From the NCBI GenBank assembly GCA_946406115.1, contig OX291557.1:17392501-17456500 (forward strand): 64,000 nt of DNA, given 5' to 3'. The stretch comes from Apoda limacodes. Its lineage: Eukaryota > Arthropoda > Insecta > Lepidoptera > Limacodidae. Shown one piece after another: positions 42,342 to 52,741 of the stretch (position 1 is the stretch's first letter; each line of letters begins with the position of its first letter). The notes below the pieces were generated by a model. That model ran no database searches, was not told the origin of the DNA, and worked only from the letters and a program-made list of their open reading frames with translations. Made by a program: the position numbers and the translations under genes.

Positions 42342-42573
42342 TACCTACTAATATTATAAATGCGATAAAGTAACTCTGACGGTCTGCCTGTCTGTTACCG
42401 TTGTACCGATTAACATGAAATTTGGCATGAAGATAGTTAAAGTCCCAAGAAAGGACATAGGCTACTTGAAACGTCAAGTGTGAGTCGGTTTTTTTGGCTA
42501 ATTGAGAAGTTACTGTTGAAATCATACACCGATAACCGAAGTTAGAGCGGTGGGAACCGCGAATAAAAACTAG
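42342..42573 (+). mobile_element. Helitron-like short repeat in copy B
   Basis: Counterpart of 26,286-26,537. It starts near ACCTACTAATATTATAAATG, contains ATGAAATTTGGCATGAAGAT and ends AAAACTAG before T. Confidence 0.62.
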
Positions 42574-43050
42574 TATTTAATATATTCTTAAAAAATATAT
42601 TAAATTATCATTCTTACTTATTAGCATTTATAACATTCAAAAACAGTAACGAATCCAAAAATATCTTGTCAAAGGAATCATTGACATAATTATTGAAGCA
42701 AAGATCATTTGAATTTCAGGTTTGAAATTTCGGGGTTGAGGGCTCTCCAGCTCGGGTATTGCGGCGCCCGAAATACTGTTTGCGAACATTATCTGACATG
42801 GCTCCCGGTGCAAGAGTGCTTTACAAATGCAAAGTGCTTCCACACAAAAGCCTGCAGGTTTATTTTACTAATGAACTCTTTTTACCAACTGCATCCGTTT
42901 TACACATAGGGAATATTTTTTAAATAAGTAATTATTAAAATTCATAAGGAATAAATGAATAGGCAGGTAATGATGATAAAATTTAATTTTAATTAAGAGA
43001 AGACTCGAAGCTACTTTTTCAGACATTAATATTTAAAAGTACCTATTTTG

Positions 43051-43071
43051 TGTGTGTGTGTGTGTGTGTAT
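43051..43071. repeat. (GT)n microsatellite
   Basis: About ten GT units. The copy A counterpart near 27,500 is shorter and interrupted. Confidence 0.85.
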
Positions 43072-43562
43072 TGCTTGCTACTATTTCACACTTTGTGTTG
43101 TGGGACTTTGTCTAATAGGATGAAATATAGTGGGGAACCCTTATAGGTTCACTAATAGGCTGTCTGTCCGTTTGTCACAGCCAATGTGCTCCGAATCCAC
43201 TGGACCGATTAATTTGAAAGCAGTGTTACCAGTACGCTTTGGACAAAAGTTACATGGCGGTGCTCAAAAAGTAACATATTTGAGAAGAGTACCATCTCTT
43301 ATTATTTTTTAAATTAAAGTTGCAATTATTATATTACTGTTATTTCCTAATTTAGAATCTGGTCAGGTGGATGTTGCATCCGCTTCTTTCCCACTGCTTA
43401 ACTAGTTGAGCAGTAGGACATAGTTTACGCACACCGAGGTTTAATTTGAGATTTTTTTTTAATTTTCGTGGGTCTGTATACGAATGTTAAAGCTGATCCC
43501 TTATAGTTTCGTCATGTCCGTCCGTATGTAATAGTTTTATAATCCAGCTTTGCATCGAATTT

Positions 43563-44251
43563 AATAAAATTTAACAGTTGTTTGATAGGGCTTCAAAATA
43601 TGTAATTGAGGTTTTTAGAACCGTTTCCCCTATAATATGTTTGGAGTTATTGGCTCGTTGAACGTGGAAAAATTTCTGTCGTTCCCCTAACTATTGAACC
43701 GCATTTTATAAAAATCAAAAACTATTACGATAACTAGGGCTTTATAAACACTGCCAACGAAAATTGGTTAGATCAAAATTAGTTCATAAGTTGTTTTGAT
43801 AATTGCTCGGTAATATGGAATAGGATAATCAATAATTCTCATTCTACGGAACCCTTATTTAATAAAGCGTGTACAACATAATTTGGCCAGCAATACTTAG
43901 GATTTTTTAGCTCGCAAATACAATTGTAATTCAGGTTTCGACACCTTTTTTCAGGCCTCATTATCAAATTTACTAATTTTTATTTTTATTTATGTAGTTA
44001 CATGTCGGAAGAAAAATTCTACAGCTGTACCAAATTTCAAGTTGATAGCATCTAATAAAAACACATGTTACATTTAGTCCTATTTACCACCAGGCGGAAA
44101 AAAAAATTGACAGGCAAACCAGGCCATAATCTTATTGCAAAAGTCCATTTTTACTATTTTGGTACGACTTTAAACTGATATTTTACTGACATGTTTTTCG
44201 TAAAAATAATCTTATTTTTTTTCCTTAAAAATAAGCTGTTGTAAGACACCT
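43563..44251. other. Part of the 2.2-kb block unique to copy B
   Basis: Non-coding sequence between the break in homology with copy A and the left end of the next element. Words such as GTACCAAATTTCAAGTTGAT occur. Nothing recognised. Confidence 0.4.
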
Positions 44252-45770
44252 ATAGTAGGTTGGAGCAATTTTTTTTTAATTTTAATGTTCCTGTATTACC
44301 GATCAATGACCCATAGTCTTAAAAGTGTTTATGCGAAATTTCAGCTTTCTAAGTCAATATCTTGAGGTGGCGCATCAGGTTTGCATATTTGAAAAAAAAA
44401 TCAACTTTTAGTATACAAACAGAGCTTTATTTAAGACATTATTACAATATCAATACCTAAAATTACTGACACAATTATATCATATATAAATAAATTAAAA
44501 TATAGTGAAAGTAATGTTTTATGGTTTCAAATTAGAAGTCACCGCTCGTTTTTTTTGTCGGAAATACTGATATTTGGTGATAAAAAGTAGTATGTCTTGT
44601 CTGGTTTTTATCCTCGTACATATAAAACTGTATCTAGCTTCAGTTCCGCAAAAAAATAACATAGCCTCGTTACGAGCCTGACGCGCCGTTCCACTGCCTG
44701 AGTGTGGTACGGATATTTTTCAATTTCATACGCGGTAGCTAGATTTTGCAGCTCACCTCTCATCTGTTAAGTTGCTTTGTGTCTCGATGTTTCTATTATG
44801 GGAATCTCATCTTCATCAGATGTGTCAGAAGAACTGTCAGATGCCCAAACTATCGCTGGGGTAGATGAAGAAGGGCTTGGAGTAGGTACCGGAAGATTTC
44901 TTTACAAACTCATCATACTTCCGTTTTCTTACCTCATTACGCTGGATAGATTCTATCATCACCTTATCCACAGGACCAATATACATTTCGCAATCATTTC
45001 TTTGGTCTTTTAAGCAGTTTTTCTAGGCCACAGGCACTTTCAATACATATTTGCATACTGCTCTCGATACACTCTTATAAGTTGCTATATCAAACAACTT
45101 CCTCTGAGAATCCTCGTAGATCTTCGTTTTTTTGTATCACTGCGAATTTTTTCGCACTCTTATACTTATAGTTATACGATTTCAGTCTTGCGACGACTTG
45201 TTGGTGACTAATCTTTGGAATAGACGCTTTGTTTTATATTTTTTCAATGTTAATAGCAATTATTTCACATAAGTTTTTGACTGAAGGGCATTTCCCATTA
45301 TTGAACTGAAGAATATTGTTTCTTATACACAAGTAACATGTAATCACATCACAATACGTAAGTAATATACTACTACTTAGTTTTAGTGAATCGCCAAACG
45401 CAGGATACCGCAAATCTTTCCGTGTGTATAGGCATTTTTTATGAATATATGTAAGAAATTTTCTCAAAGTGGAATTATCTTCAGCCGAATATCTGAAATT
45501 TTACTTAAAAACAATGCACTCACATGCAACATACGACATAACGAACTTAAAAATATCATGTTTATGACAAAATTACTTTAATTTGCGGGTAAAATTTAGA
45601 ACCTAAAATGTAAGATTTTTGTAAATTACGTTCAAGGTGCATCACCTGAAGATGAAGTCGCAGAATTTTAATTTTTTACACGGGGGAAGATTTCCCATAG
45701 GGTCATCGATTAATGATACAGAAGATCAAAAAAGAAAAAAAATAGATTTTTTTACCACATTCACTCCACC
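44252..45770 (-). mobile_element. Degenerate DNA transposon with diverged TIRs, coding on the minus strand
   Basis: Left 44,270-44,390 (CTGTATTACCGATCAATGAC, then TCTTGAGGTGGCGCATCAGG) pairs with right 45,640-45,760 (inward: CTGTATCATTAATCGATGAC, then TCTTCAGGTGATGCACC). The outermost parts are purine-poor (GTTGGAG/GGGTGGAG). Copy A lacks the whole block. The coding remnant between is listed separately. The TIRs differ a lot, so the element is old or I have misjudged its true ends. Confidence 0.45.
44800..45500 (-). pseudogene. Uncharacterised transposon-associated protein, broken
   Basis: The minus strand begins with FLTYIHKKCLYTRKDLRYPA, CYLCIRNNILQFNNGKCPSV and KNLCEIIAINIEKI. An in-frame TAA follows where relatives appear to have Trp, then NKASIPKISHQQVVARLKSY, KKFAVIQKNEDLRGF, a frameshift, LFDIATYKSV, KDQRNDCEMYIGPVDKVMIE and SIQRNEVRKRKYDEF. 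I recall a family of unnamed insect proteins with this order (IW.KASIP..S...VV, KLFDIA.C.C, DQR..R.M.IG.VD). Here the Cys pair after FDIA is lost. Function is unknown; being inside a TIR element suggests a transposition gene. Confidence 0.45.
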
Positions 45771-46461
45771 CTGACTCATTATTCACAACATACTTACACT
45801 TGCATAGTACAAGTCGACATACCGATACCGATACCATAAATAATAACCAGTGAAACTAACAGCTGTTCCTATACACAAGTAAAATTGTTAATAAGTATGT
45901 TGTGCCTATTGTAAAGACTAACTTACGCGCATGTAGAGAGAGTAAGAGAGGCTCACCAACCTCAGACTCCACACAGGTTCAAACCATTGCTAAAGACAGG
46001 ATGTTTTTTACATTGTGGCAAATTTAGTTTATTCTTATGGACTTGTTAGCTGTTATGACAAGAAGTCCGGTGCCGACAAAGCTTGCTGTGTGTGTTGATA
46101 CTTCGTCAAAATTCATATTTATAATATTCCTAATACACATAGATCAATATATAGTCATAAGTTAAGATATATAAATTATATTACACGCATAAAACTAAGT
46201 GTGCGTTAGCTCCGGAAGACACTGGGGAACTTTCTAAACGTCGTTATCAAGATTGTTGCAAATTGCGTTATATCTACCCGTAACGTTAAAAGCTTTTCAA
46301 TTGAATTGTGTCTGGTTTATTATTATTACTTTATATACAGTGATATAGTTTTAAAATAGATATTAATAGGTAGAAAGTACCATTATATATATATCAAATT
46401 TAAAAAAGAAAAGTGGCAATTTTTTACAATTTACACTTTATGTCTTTAATGGTGTCAAACA

Positions 46462-46880
46462 AACTATTTACCAGCGATCATACATATGAGAGAAGCTTCT
46501 GGGACAGACGGATGGACAGACACGGGAGTTATCTTTTAAGGGTTTCTTTTTCCTTTCAAGATATGAACCTTAAAAAGGTAAGTATATAAGTATTTATATT
46601 AGTTTTCTGGTACCTTTCATATAAGATTGCTTTGTTTTAAACCAGTTGGCGCAGTTTGAGATGTCCAGGAATATTTAATATTTATATTTATCTATACTTA
46701 TATTATAAAGAGGTAAAACATGTCTGTTTGTTTGTTTATATGAAGAAGGGGTAGAAGGGGATATTGCATCGATTCTAAAATGAAATTGTTTTTCAGAATC
46801 TGGTCGGTTACTAAGTAGTAACTTAGGCTTAAAGTGATTTCGACCAGATTTTTTTTTTTTGGTTATCACTATTTTAAAAA
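46462..46880. mobile_element. Small insertion in copy B with a Helitron-like start
   Basis: Homology with copy A breaks at GGTGTCAAAC and resumes at AAAGTAATGCAG. Inside, TATCTATACTTATATTATAA then GTCTGTTTGTTTGTTTATAT resembles the start of a Helitron-like short repeat. The end is unclear. Confidence 0.45.
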
Positions 46881-47110
46881 AGTAATGCAGTAATCAGACT
46901 TTTAGCGCAGGGATAGCGAAAAAGGATTAAACGGCTGGAATACTTTTTGTTCCGATCGATAGTTCCACGGTTTATTTAAGGAGTACCTTTTCGCATATCG
47001 TAAACAATAAGTTTGATTTTTGGCAGTTAGTTTCTTGAAGGGACATAGAAGGACAAATTATACTTTTTTCTCGATCAAAGTTCCCACGTTAAAATCGTTT
47101 TCTTAGGGTG

Positions 47111-49130
47111 AAGGCTAGCCATCTGTCCACATTTCCTCAGACATTGTCTTCTTTTTAATAAACGTCCGAGTGGATTTTTAAACAGTTGTGATTCTTATGT
47201 TGTAGTTAAAATTATTTTTTAGTTAAAATTGCTAACATCCTATAAAAAGTACTTTAGTATAGTAAATATATATATTTTCATTTTTATTTCAGTTAGTGGT
47301 GCAAACTAAGTAATACATCAAAACAAGACACTGTATCAGACATTAAAAATGCAAAATATAATTTTAAAATAACATACCAAGGACTTCTATGCCTTCCTGT
47401 ACGCTGTAAAAAACTACACAACATTTCTTTAAAACTCAAACGTACAAACCTTTTATACATTACTAGCTGGCCCGGCAGACGTTATTCTGCCCTTAAAGTT
47501 GTGCTGTAGCGCTAACAGTGTGCCTAGTGTGAGTTTTTGCGCTTCTATCGCGTTCGCGGCAACGAAATACATGTATGGAAATACATGTATGGAAATGAAG
47601 AAGCGCCTCTAGGGGACGCGTTTCGAGACTATTTCTTCTCATAGGACTTTTAATGAATACGCGAACGCGATTGTAGGTTTACGAATACGCAAAAACTCAC
47701 TGTAAGTAACTGTTACAACCAAGGGTTACCTATTACCCACGGTTACACCCGTGGGAATTTCTATTAGATACTTACCCAATCCGGATAGTTATGAGGATAA
47801 ACTAACTTACACCGACATCCGTCAAGTGTTATGGAACCGGACATGTTTACTTCTGTCGATAAACTAACTTAAATCGCTATCTGCTATAACGGAACGACCG
47901 TTTCCGGTGGTCCGTCTCCGGTAAAGGACCGGATGATGTAGGAAACGATAAAAGTTTCTGGGCATTCGCTCTTAGGTCCATTACCACTGTGGTAATTTAA
48001 ATTTAGAGATCAAAGAATCTCTAGATGTTTGACATCGCTAAGTCAACAAGTTCACTTTAGGTAGATCGTGAAAAAATTCTGTTGATAATTATTTTCACGG
48101 ATTCTATTATTAAATTACAAATTGCTGCATATCTACTTCTATGCTATAAAAGAAAACCGTCCTCGGTAATTTTGTATATTTATTTTCTCTCGTTCTGTGT
48201 TTTGTGAGTTATTGGTAAGTCGCTAATCCATTTCTCTTTCTCCTTGACAGTACGGTTCTTAGAATATATATACTACGTATATATATTGCTTTACTACGGC
48301 TCTACGCCTAAACTGAGGTCCGTGAGAAGACGTCTTTGTATGCGGGTGCACATTTGTTGTCTAACGACGGCGCACGGCAGCTTTTTTTCTTTCGCAGAAA
48401 CCTTCCCCGGCGGTGTGTGCATAACAACTTACCAAAATTTCATTACAATCGGTTCACCCTTATTGCCCTGTCCGACTCGCACTTGACCCTTTTTTCTTTC
48501 GCAGAAATCTTCCCCGGCGTGTGCATAACAACTTACTAAAATTTCATTACAATCGGTTCACCCTTATTGCCTTGTCCGACTCGCACTTAACCCTTTTTTT
48601 CTTTCATAAAAACCTTGCTCTAACAATAACGAACACAAGAAAAACTAATTATCCAAATTGGTTCATTACAATCAGTTTACCCTTATTGCGTTAGTCCGAC
48701 TCACACTTGACCCTTTTACTAACATTTTATAGCTTGCCTTAACTAAAACGAACATAACAAAAAAAGAATGATTGAAATCGGTCTAGCCGTTCTCGAGTTT
48801 TAGCGAAACTAATGAACAGCAATTGATTTTATATATATAGATTTTTAAAAATCCTGAAAATATAATAGGCCTATGCAACAAAAACGTTAACACACTTTCT
48901 TTGTAAGTATGAAAACGTGCAGCTTCACAGTGCTCTTAATTTTTTTATAAATTTTGAAGAATAGGGAATTGTAAGTGGATCAGTAACAATCAAAATTAGA
49001 AAGGTACCATTTGATATGCAAAATAAATGTGCTTTAATATTTTAAGCAAGTATGTCCGGGTAATTAGCGTAATGTTCGGGCTTTTTTTTAGTTTTTAATT
49101 TTACTTGTTTTAATTCTCTGACCAAACCTA
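47111..49130. mobile_element. hAT-type MITE, copy B, split by a Helitron
   Basis: Counterpart of 29,064-29,713. Left end AAGGCTAGCCATC, right flank TGCGAATG. Without the 1379-bp Helitron it measures 641 bp, close to the 650 bp of copy A. Confidence 0.7.
47463..48841 (-). mobile_element. Non-autonomous Helitron, 1379 bp, precise A/T insertion
   Basis: On the minus strand it starts TCTATATATATAAAATC after an A (48,841 downward). It ends with the hairpin GGCAGA-ATAACG-TCTGCC, seven bases, then CTAG followed by T (47,463). Copy A at about 29,410 has the uninterrupted AAAA/TAATG site, so insertion was between A and T with no duplication, as Helitrons do. The interior has tandem units around 48,380-48,760 (GTGTGCATAACAACTTAC, CACTTGACCCTTTTTTC). 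No Rep/helicase is encoded. A relative is at 62,219-63,070. Confidence 0.9.
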
Positions 49131-49485
49131 TGCGAATGAAACCGCGGGGTTCATCTAGTATTTAATATATCTATTTATTAATTATATTTTAGATTTCAAT
49201 GCCACGTTCAAATTGTTGAGAGAGGAATACCTAATGATTTTAAATAGAAGAACTTCTTATTCTTTTTTAGATCATTAGTTGAATATTAGAATATTCCAAT
49301 ATTCGGTTGTAAAGAACAGCAGATAGGTATTCAGCGCTGGAATCAATGAATAAATTTTCCACGAGACAGAAACTGGTGTTCGACTAATTCACTAGGTTTC
49401 TATAAAAAATACGATATCCTTTAGACATAGTAGATACCAGTAGTAGACATGTTGAAAAGAATTTGTATATCGACACCTTGGTTAG

Positions 49486-49735
49486 TACTTATAGTATTCT
49501 TTTGTCTGTGCAGTATTCTATTGCTTGTAACTGTAGTTACTTATAGTATTCTATTGTCTGTGTAGTAATCTATTTTCTGTGCAGTATTTTATTGGCTGTA
49601 ACTGTGGTTAGTTATAGTAGGTATTGTTTTGTCTGTGTAGTATTCTATTTTCTGTGACTAGTCCCTATAGTATTCTATCGTCTGTGCAGTGTTCTATTGT
49701 CTGCAAGTAGTATCTATAGTATTCTGTCTGTACTA
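49486..49735. repeat. Minisatellite TAGTATTCTATTGTCTGTG, long allele
   Basis: About eight diverged units of 20-27 bp built on TATAGTATTCTATTGTCTGT. Counterpart of 30,058-30,165, which has about half as many. Confidence 0.7.
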
Positions 49736-49899
49736 TAAAAAACACGTCGAATTCCGGTGATTGTCTTCTGCTGTCTGTGGTTTTCATAAATCCTGAAAAA
49801 TGATTTTATTGACTAGAAATCTTAGTTGAGACCATTTTTATGAAAAACTGGAATCATCTATAACTTTTAACCTATACAATTTAAAAGAAAACTGGCAAA

Positions 49900-50387
49900 C
49901 TACAAACTATATTTCTAGAATTAATCCCAGATATTATTCCTAGAACATTTCATGGTGTTTGATAGGAATAATTTTACACAAAGTCAAAAATGTTCAATGA
50001 TAAACATATCATCTCTGATCTTACGTTAAACAACGTAAGTAAAACACATGTCATTTTTCAGAATAACCTTTTTTCCGTCGAGCGCTATATTTGTTGAATT
50101 CTAAATTTCATGTTAAGTGGTTGGTCGAAATAAAAATTCACGAATTATATTACTTTGTGGTTATCCTTGCTAGAAATATATTCATATAATACATTTAAAA
50201 CAGATACGTCACTGTTGTGAGAACTTCGTAAAAATTTTATATTTTAAATTTTCAGATACGTCTGTAGAAAAAATGTTTTTAGTTTTACTTTAAAGTATTA
50301 AAACTAATCAGTCAAAAAAACTAGGAGAACTATACCTGAGATGATTAATAAAATAAAATCACAGTCGACATTAAGTAGGTATCTACC
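49900..50387. other. Copy B sequence not aligned to copy A
   Basis: AT-rich sequence between the shared minisatellite region and the LINE-A 3' fragment. No gene or repeat recognised. Confidence 0.4.
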
Positions 50388-50394
50388 AATTATA

Positions 50395-50966
50395 CTTTAC
50401 AAGTCGCAAGTTCGGCCCCATATGGAGTACTGCTGCCATCTCTGGGCAGGTGCACCCGGATACCAGCTTGACCCTTTTGACTCGGTTCAACGACGGGCTG
50501 TGAGAATTGTCGACGATCCCAAACTCACTTGCGGTATCGAGCCCTTAAGTCTGAGGAGAGACTTTGCCTCACTGTGTGTGTTCTACCGCTTGTACAATGG
50601 GTTGTGTTCTGAGGAATTGTTCGAAATGATGCCCACGGCTACTTTCTACCATCGCACCGCTCGCCATCGGCAGGGAATTCATTCTCACACTTTAGAACCT
50701 AAATGGTCGCGTACAGTGCGGTTTCAGAGGAACTTCCTCCCGCGAACGCTTAAGTTGTGGAATGAGCTCCCTGCCAAGGTTTTCTGCAAGGACTACAGTA
50801 TGGAGTTCTTCAAGAAAGAAGTTATTAGATTTCTGAAGGGTCGGCAACGCGCAAGTGATACCCCTGGTGTTGCAAGCGTCCATAGGCTACGGTGACCGCT
50901 TACCATCAGGCGGGCCGTAAGCTTGTTTGCCACCTTAGTGGTATAAAAAAAAAAAAAAAAAAAAAA
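50395..50966 (+). pseudogene. LINE-A 3' fragment with intact frame, 3' tail and poly(A)
   Basis: It opens at CTTTACAAGTCG and encodes LYKSQVRPHMEYCCHLWAGA, FDSVQRRAVRIVDDPKLTCG, SEELFEMMPTATFYHRTARH, NELPAKVFCKDYSMEFFKKE and VIRFLKGRQRASDTPGVASV, ending at a stop near 50,895. The 3' tail GTTTGCCACCTTAGTGGTAT and 22 A follow. AATTATA lies at both sides (50,388-50,394 and 50,965-50,971), the likely target duplication. The undamaged frame and tail suggest a young, strongly 5'-truncated insertion. It defines the LINE-A C-terminus and 3' end best. Confidence 0.9.
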
Positions 50967-50971
50967 TTATA

Positions 50972-51238
50972 ATAACTATTCTGAATTCGGATGCCAACAA
51001 ACAATTGTCAATCTTTGCTGCCAATTTTTAATTTTAAAGTGAAGAACAATCATCGTCTGTCTTTCTAAATTTAAACAGCGGTAAGAATTCTGGTAGTTTT
51101 TTTATCACTTAGGTGGCAATTTGTCTAGACGAGAATTCTCGTCAAATTTGTCCTTAGTCGAGATGGGAAAAACTCAACGCCTTGATAACACGAGAAATCA
51201 ATTCCGTGCGCTAGATAACTTAAAAAAAACATGTGACA
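50972..51238. other. No gene recognised
   Basis: AT-rich, to the right of the LINE-A tail. Homology with copy A resumes at about 51,239 (TCTAGAGCATC). Confidence 0.4.
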
Positions 51239-51638
51239 TGTCTAGAGCATCTTATTGCTGTCACCACGAACGGAGTCTAAGCGTTTTTTCTCGTTATCTG
51301 GAAACATTGTCTGTAAAATAAGAAACTGCCTATCAGATGATGTATGTTATTGATCTTGTATTTCTAAAAGCCTATATTATACGGAAATTCGTTAAATTAA
51401 AATTTGTTTTTATTGATTATCATTTTTCGGGTAACTGGTTATTTTTAAGTTAGCATACTGTGCTCAAATTAAAAAAAATACTATTGAGTTATTTAACAAA
51501 ATAGTTCATAAATAAATATAAAAGGTTAGTTAGGTTATTCTAAGTTGGTAGAAAAATGTTTGTTTCCTTAAACAAGTTTTTCTAGTTATCTGAATATGTA
51601 CTAGTAATTTTGTTGACTGATCATTTAGGAACTGGTAC

Positions 51639-51835
51639 TGTGAAGGATAGCAAAAGAAACTCTAAATTGTAGTTATTTAGTCGATATATTTTATAATATA
51701 CTATCGTACAAATCTATGTAGTTACAATTATTTTTCTAGTTTTTTACAAAGAGGTCAAAGTCAATTATTATAAAAAATAAGCAATAAAAAGTTAATGTTT
51801 ACAGCCAGTACTTCTACTTACGTCTGTCGGCCACA
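51639..51835 (-). repeat. BEL/Pao 3' LTR
   Basis: 197 bp. On the minus strand it runs from TGTGGCCGACAG to CTATCCTTCACA. It matches the right LTR over its whole length apart from the latter's insertion. Confidence 0.8.
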
Positions 51836-51924
51836 TTGCCCTCTCCGTAAGACAATCTATTTACTTAATTTTATTTAATATTAGAGAGACAGACATGACC
51901 AACTTAATTTAATTCTATCATCAT

Positions 51925-52180
51925 TATCAACAGGTAATCTTACAAGTATTCTAACTGGTCTTGTAAATACACCCGCTGGTGTAGCAACTTCTGCTACCCG
52001 CACAACATTGTCTTTACCTGGATACACAGCTATGACTTTTTATTTTGGCCATATCCCTCTTGGAAGGTTTGAGTCTGCCATAACAACTATATCCCCTATT
52101 TCTAGATTTCTAACAGGTGTGTTAGGTCTTCGACTTGCAAGTAATGTGGGTAGATATTTTCGGACCCATCTTGTCCAGAA
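51925..52180 (-). pseudogene. BEL/Pao polyprotein C-terminal end (DUF5641-like)
   Basis: The minus strand reads FWTRWVRKYLPTLLASRRPN, VRNLEIGDIVVMADSNLPRG, IWPK, a stop, VIAVYPGKDNVVRVAEVATP and FTRPVRILVRLP. The order FW.RW..EYLPTL, GD.V...D.N.PRG.WP.G.V, PG.D..VRV, RPV..L is the conserved end of BEL/Pao pol proteins after integrase. One in-frame stop replaces the residue after WPK. Confidence 0.8.
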
Positions 52181-52407
52181 ATGGTCGGCCAAGCGAAGTG
52201 CTTTTCGCCAGTCTATTACCTATACCTAGCTGCAGCGTCATGAACAATATGTAACTTCCCTGGTTTATGTGGGTTGGTAACACCAAAATGAGGTAAATAC
52301 TAGCGTTGCTCGCCAGTATTGTTTAAAAAAGTATCGACACAAGGTTCCGCGTATTTATTATGAACGTATTCGTTGATATTATATAGATTTGCGTAAGGCA
52401 TATCTTT

Positions 52408-52632
52408 CAAACATTTTTTGTGACCGACAGACGCAAGTAAAAGTACTGGCTGTAAACAGTAACTTTTAAATGTTTATTTTTATAATATAATTATATATAT
52501 ATAATTGACTTTGACATATTTGTAAAAAAACTAGAAAAACAATTGTAACTACTAAGATTTGTACGATAGTATATTATAAAATATATCGACTAAATGACTA
52601 AAATTTAGAGTTTCTTTTTTCCTGTGTCCTCA
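52408..52632 (+). repeat. Extra LTR copy in inverted orientation
   Basis: TGTGACCGACAGACGCAAGT through TTAGAGTTTC to CCTGTGTCCTCA is the reverse of the LTR at 51,639-51,835, with an added AT-rich stretch (ATATATATATA). It lies within the body of the element, between gag and the pol end, probably by a second insertion or a recombination. Confidence 0.7.
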
Positions 52633-52649
52633 GAAGTAACGCACACAGC

Positions 52650-52735
52650 TTCAAACCATTTGTTGTGGACGAGCAAAGCGTAATTCTAAGGCTTGCATCA
52701 CATCACTGGGATTGTCTGACACTAGCAAAAATGAC
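52650..52735 (-). pseudogene. BEL/Pao gag piece to the left of LINE-A
   Basis: The minus strand reads VSDNPSDVMQALELRFARPQ then QMV and a stop. It resembles the gag (DUF1759-like) block where relatives have NP..VM..LE.RFGRP. It continues the gag frame broken at 56,339. Confidence 0.7.
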
Positions 52736-52741
52736 CAGTGC

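Noticed and set aside
51639..52632. DNA transposon with ~200-bp TIRs
   Set aside because: The first reading of the two facing repeats. A direct third copy at 57,196, TG...CA ends, a primer-site candidate, a purine tract and BEL/Pao coding blocks show they are LTRs.
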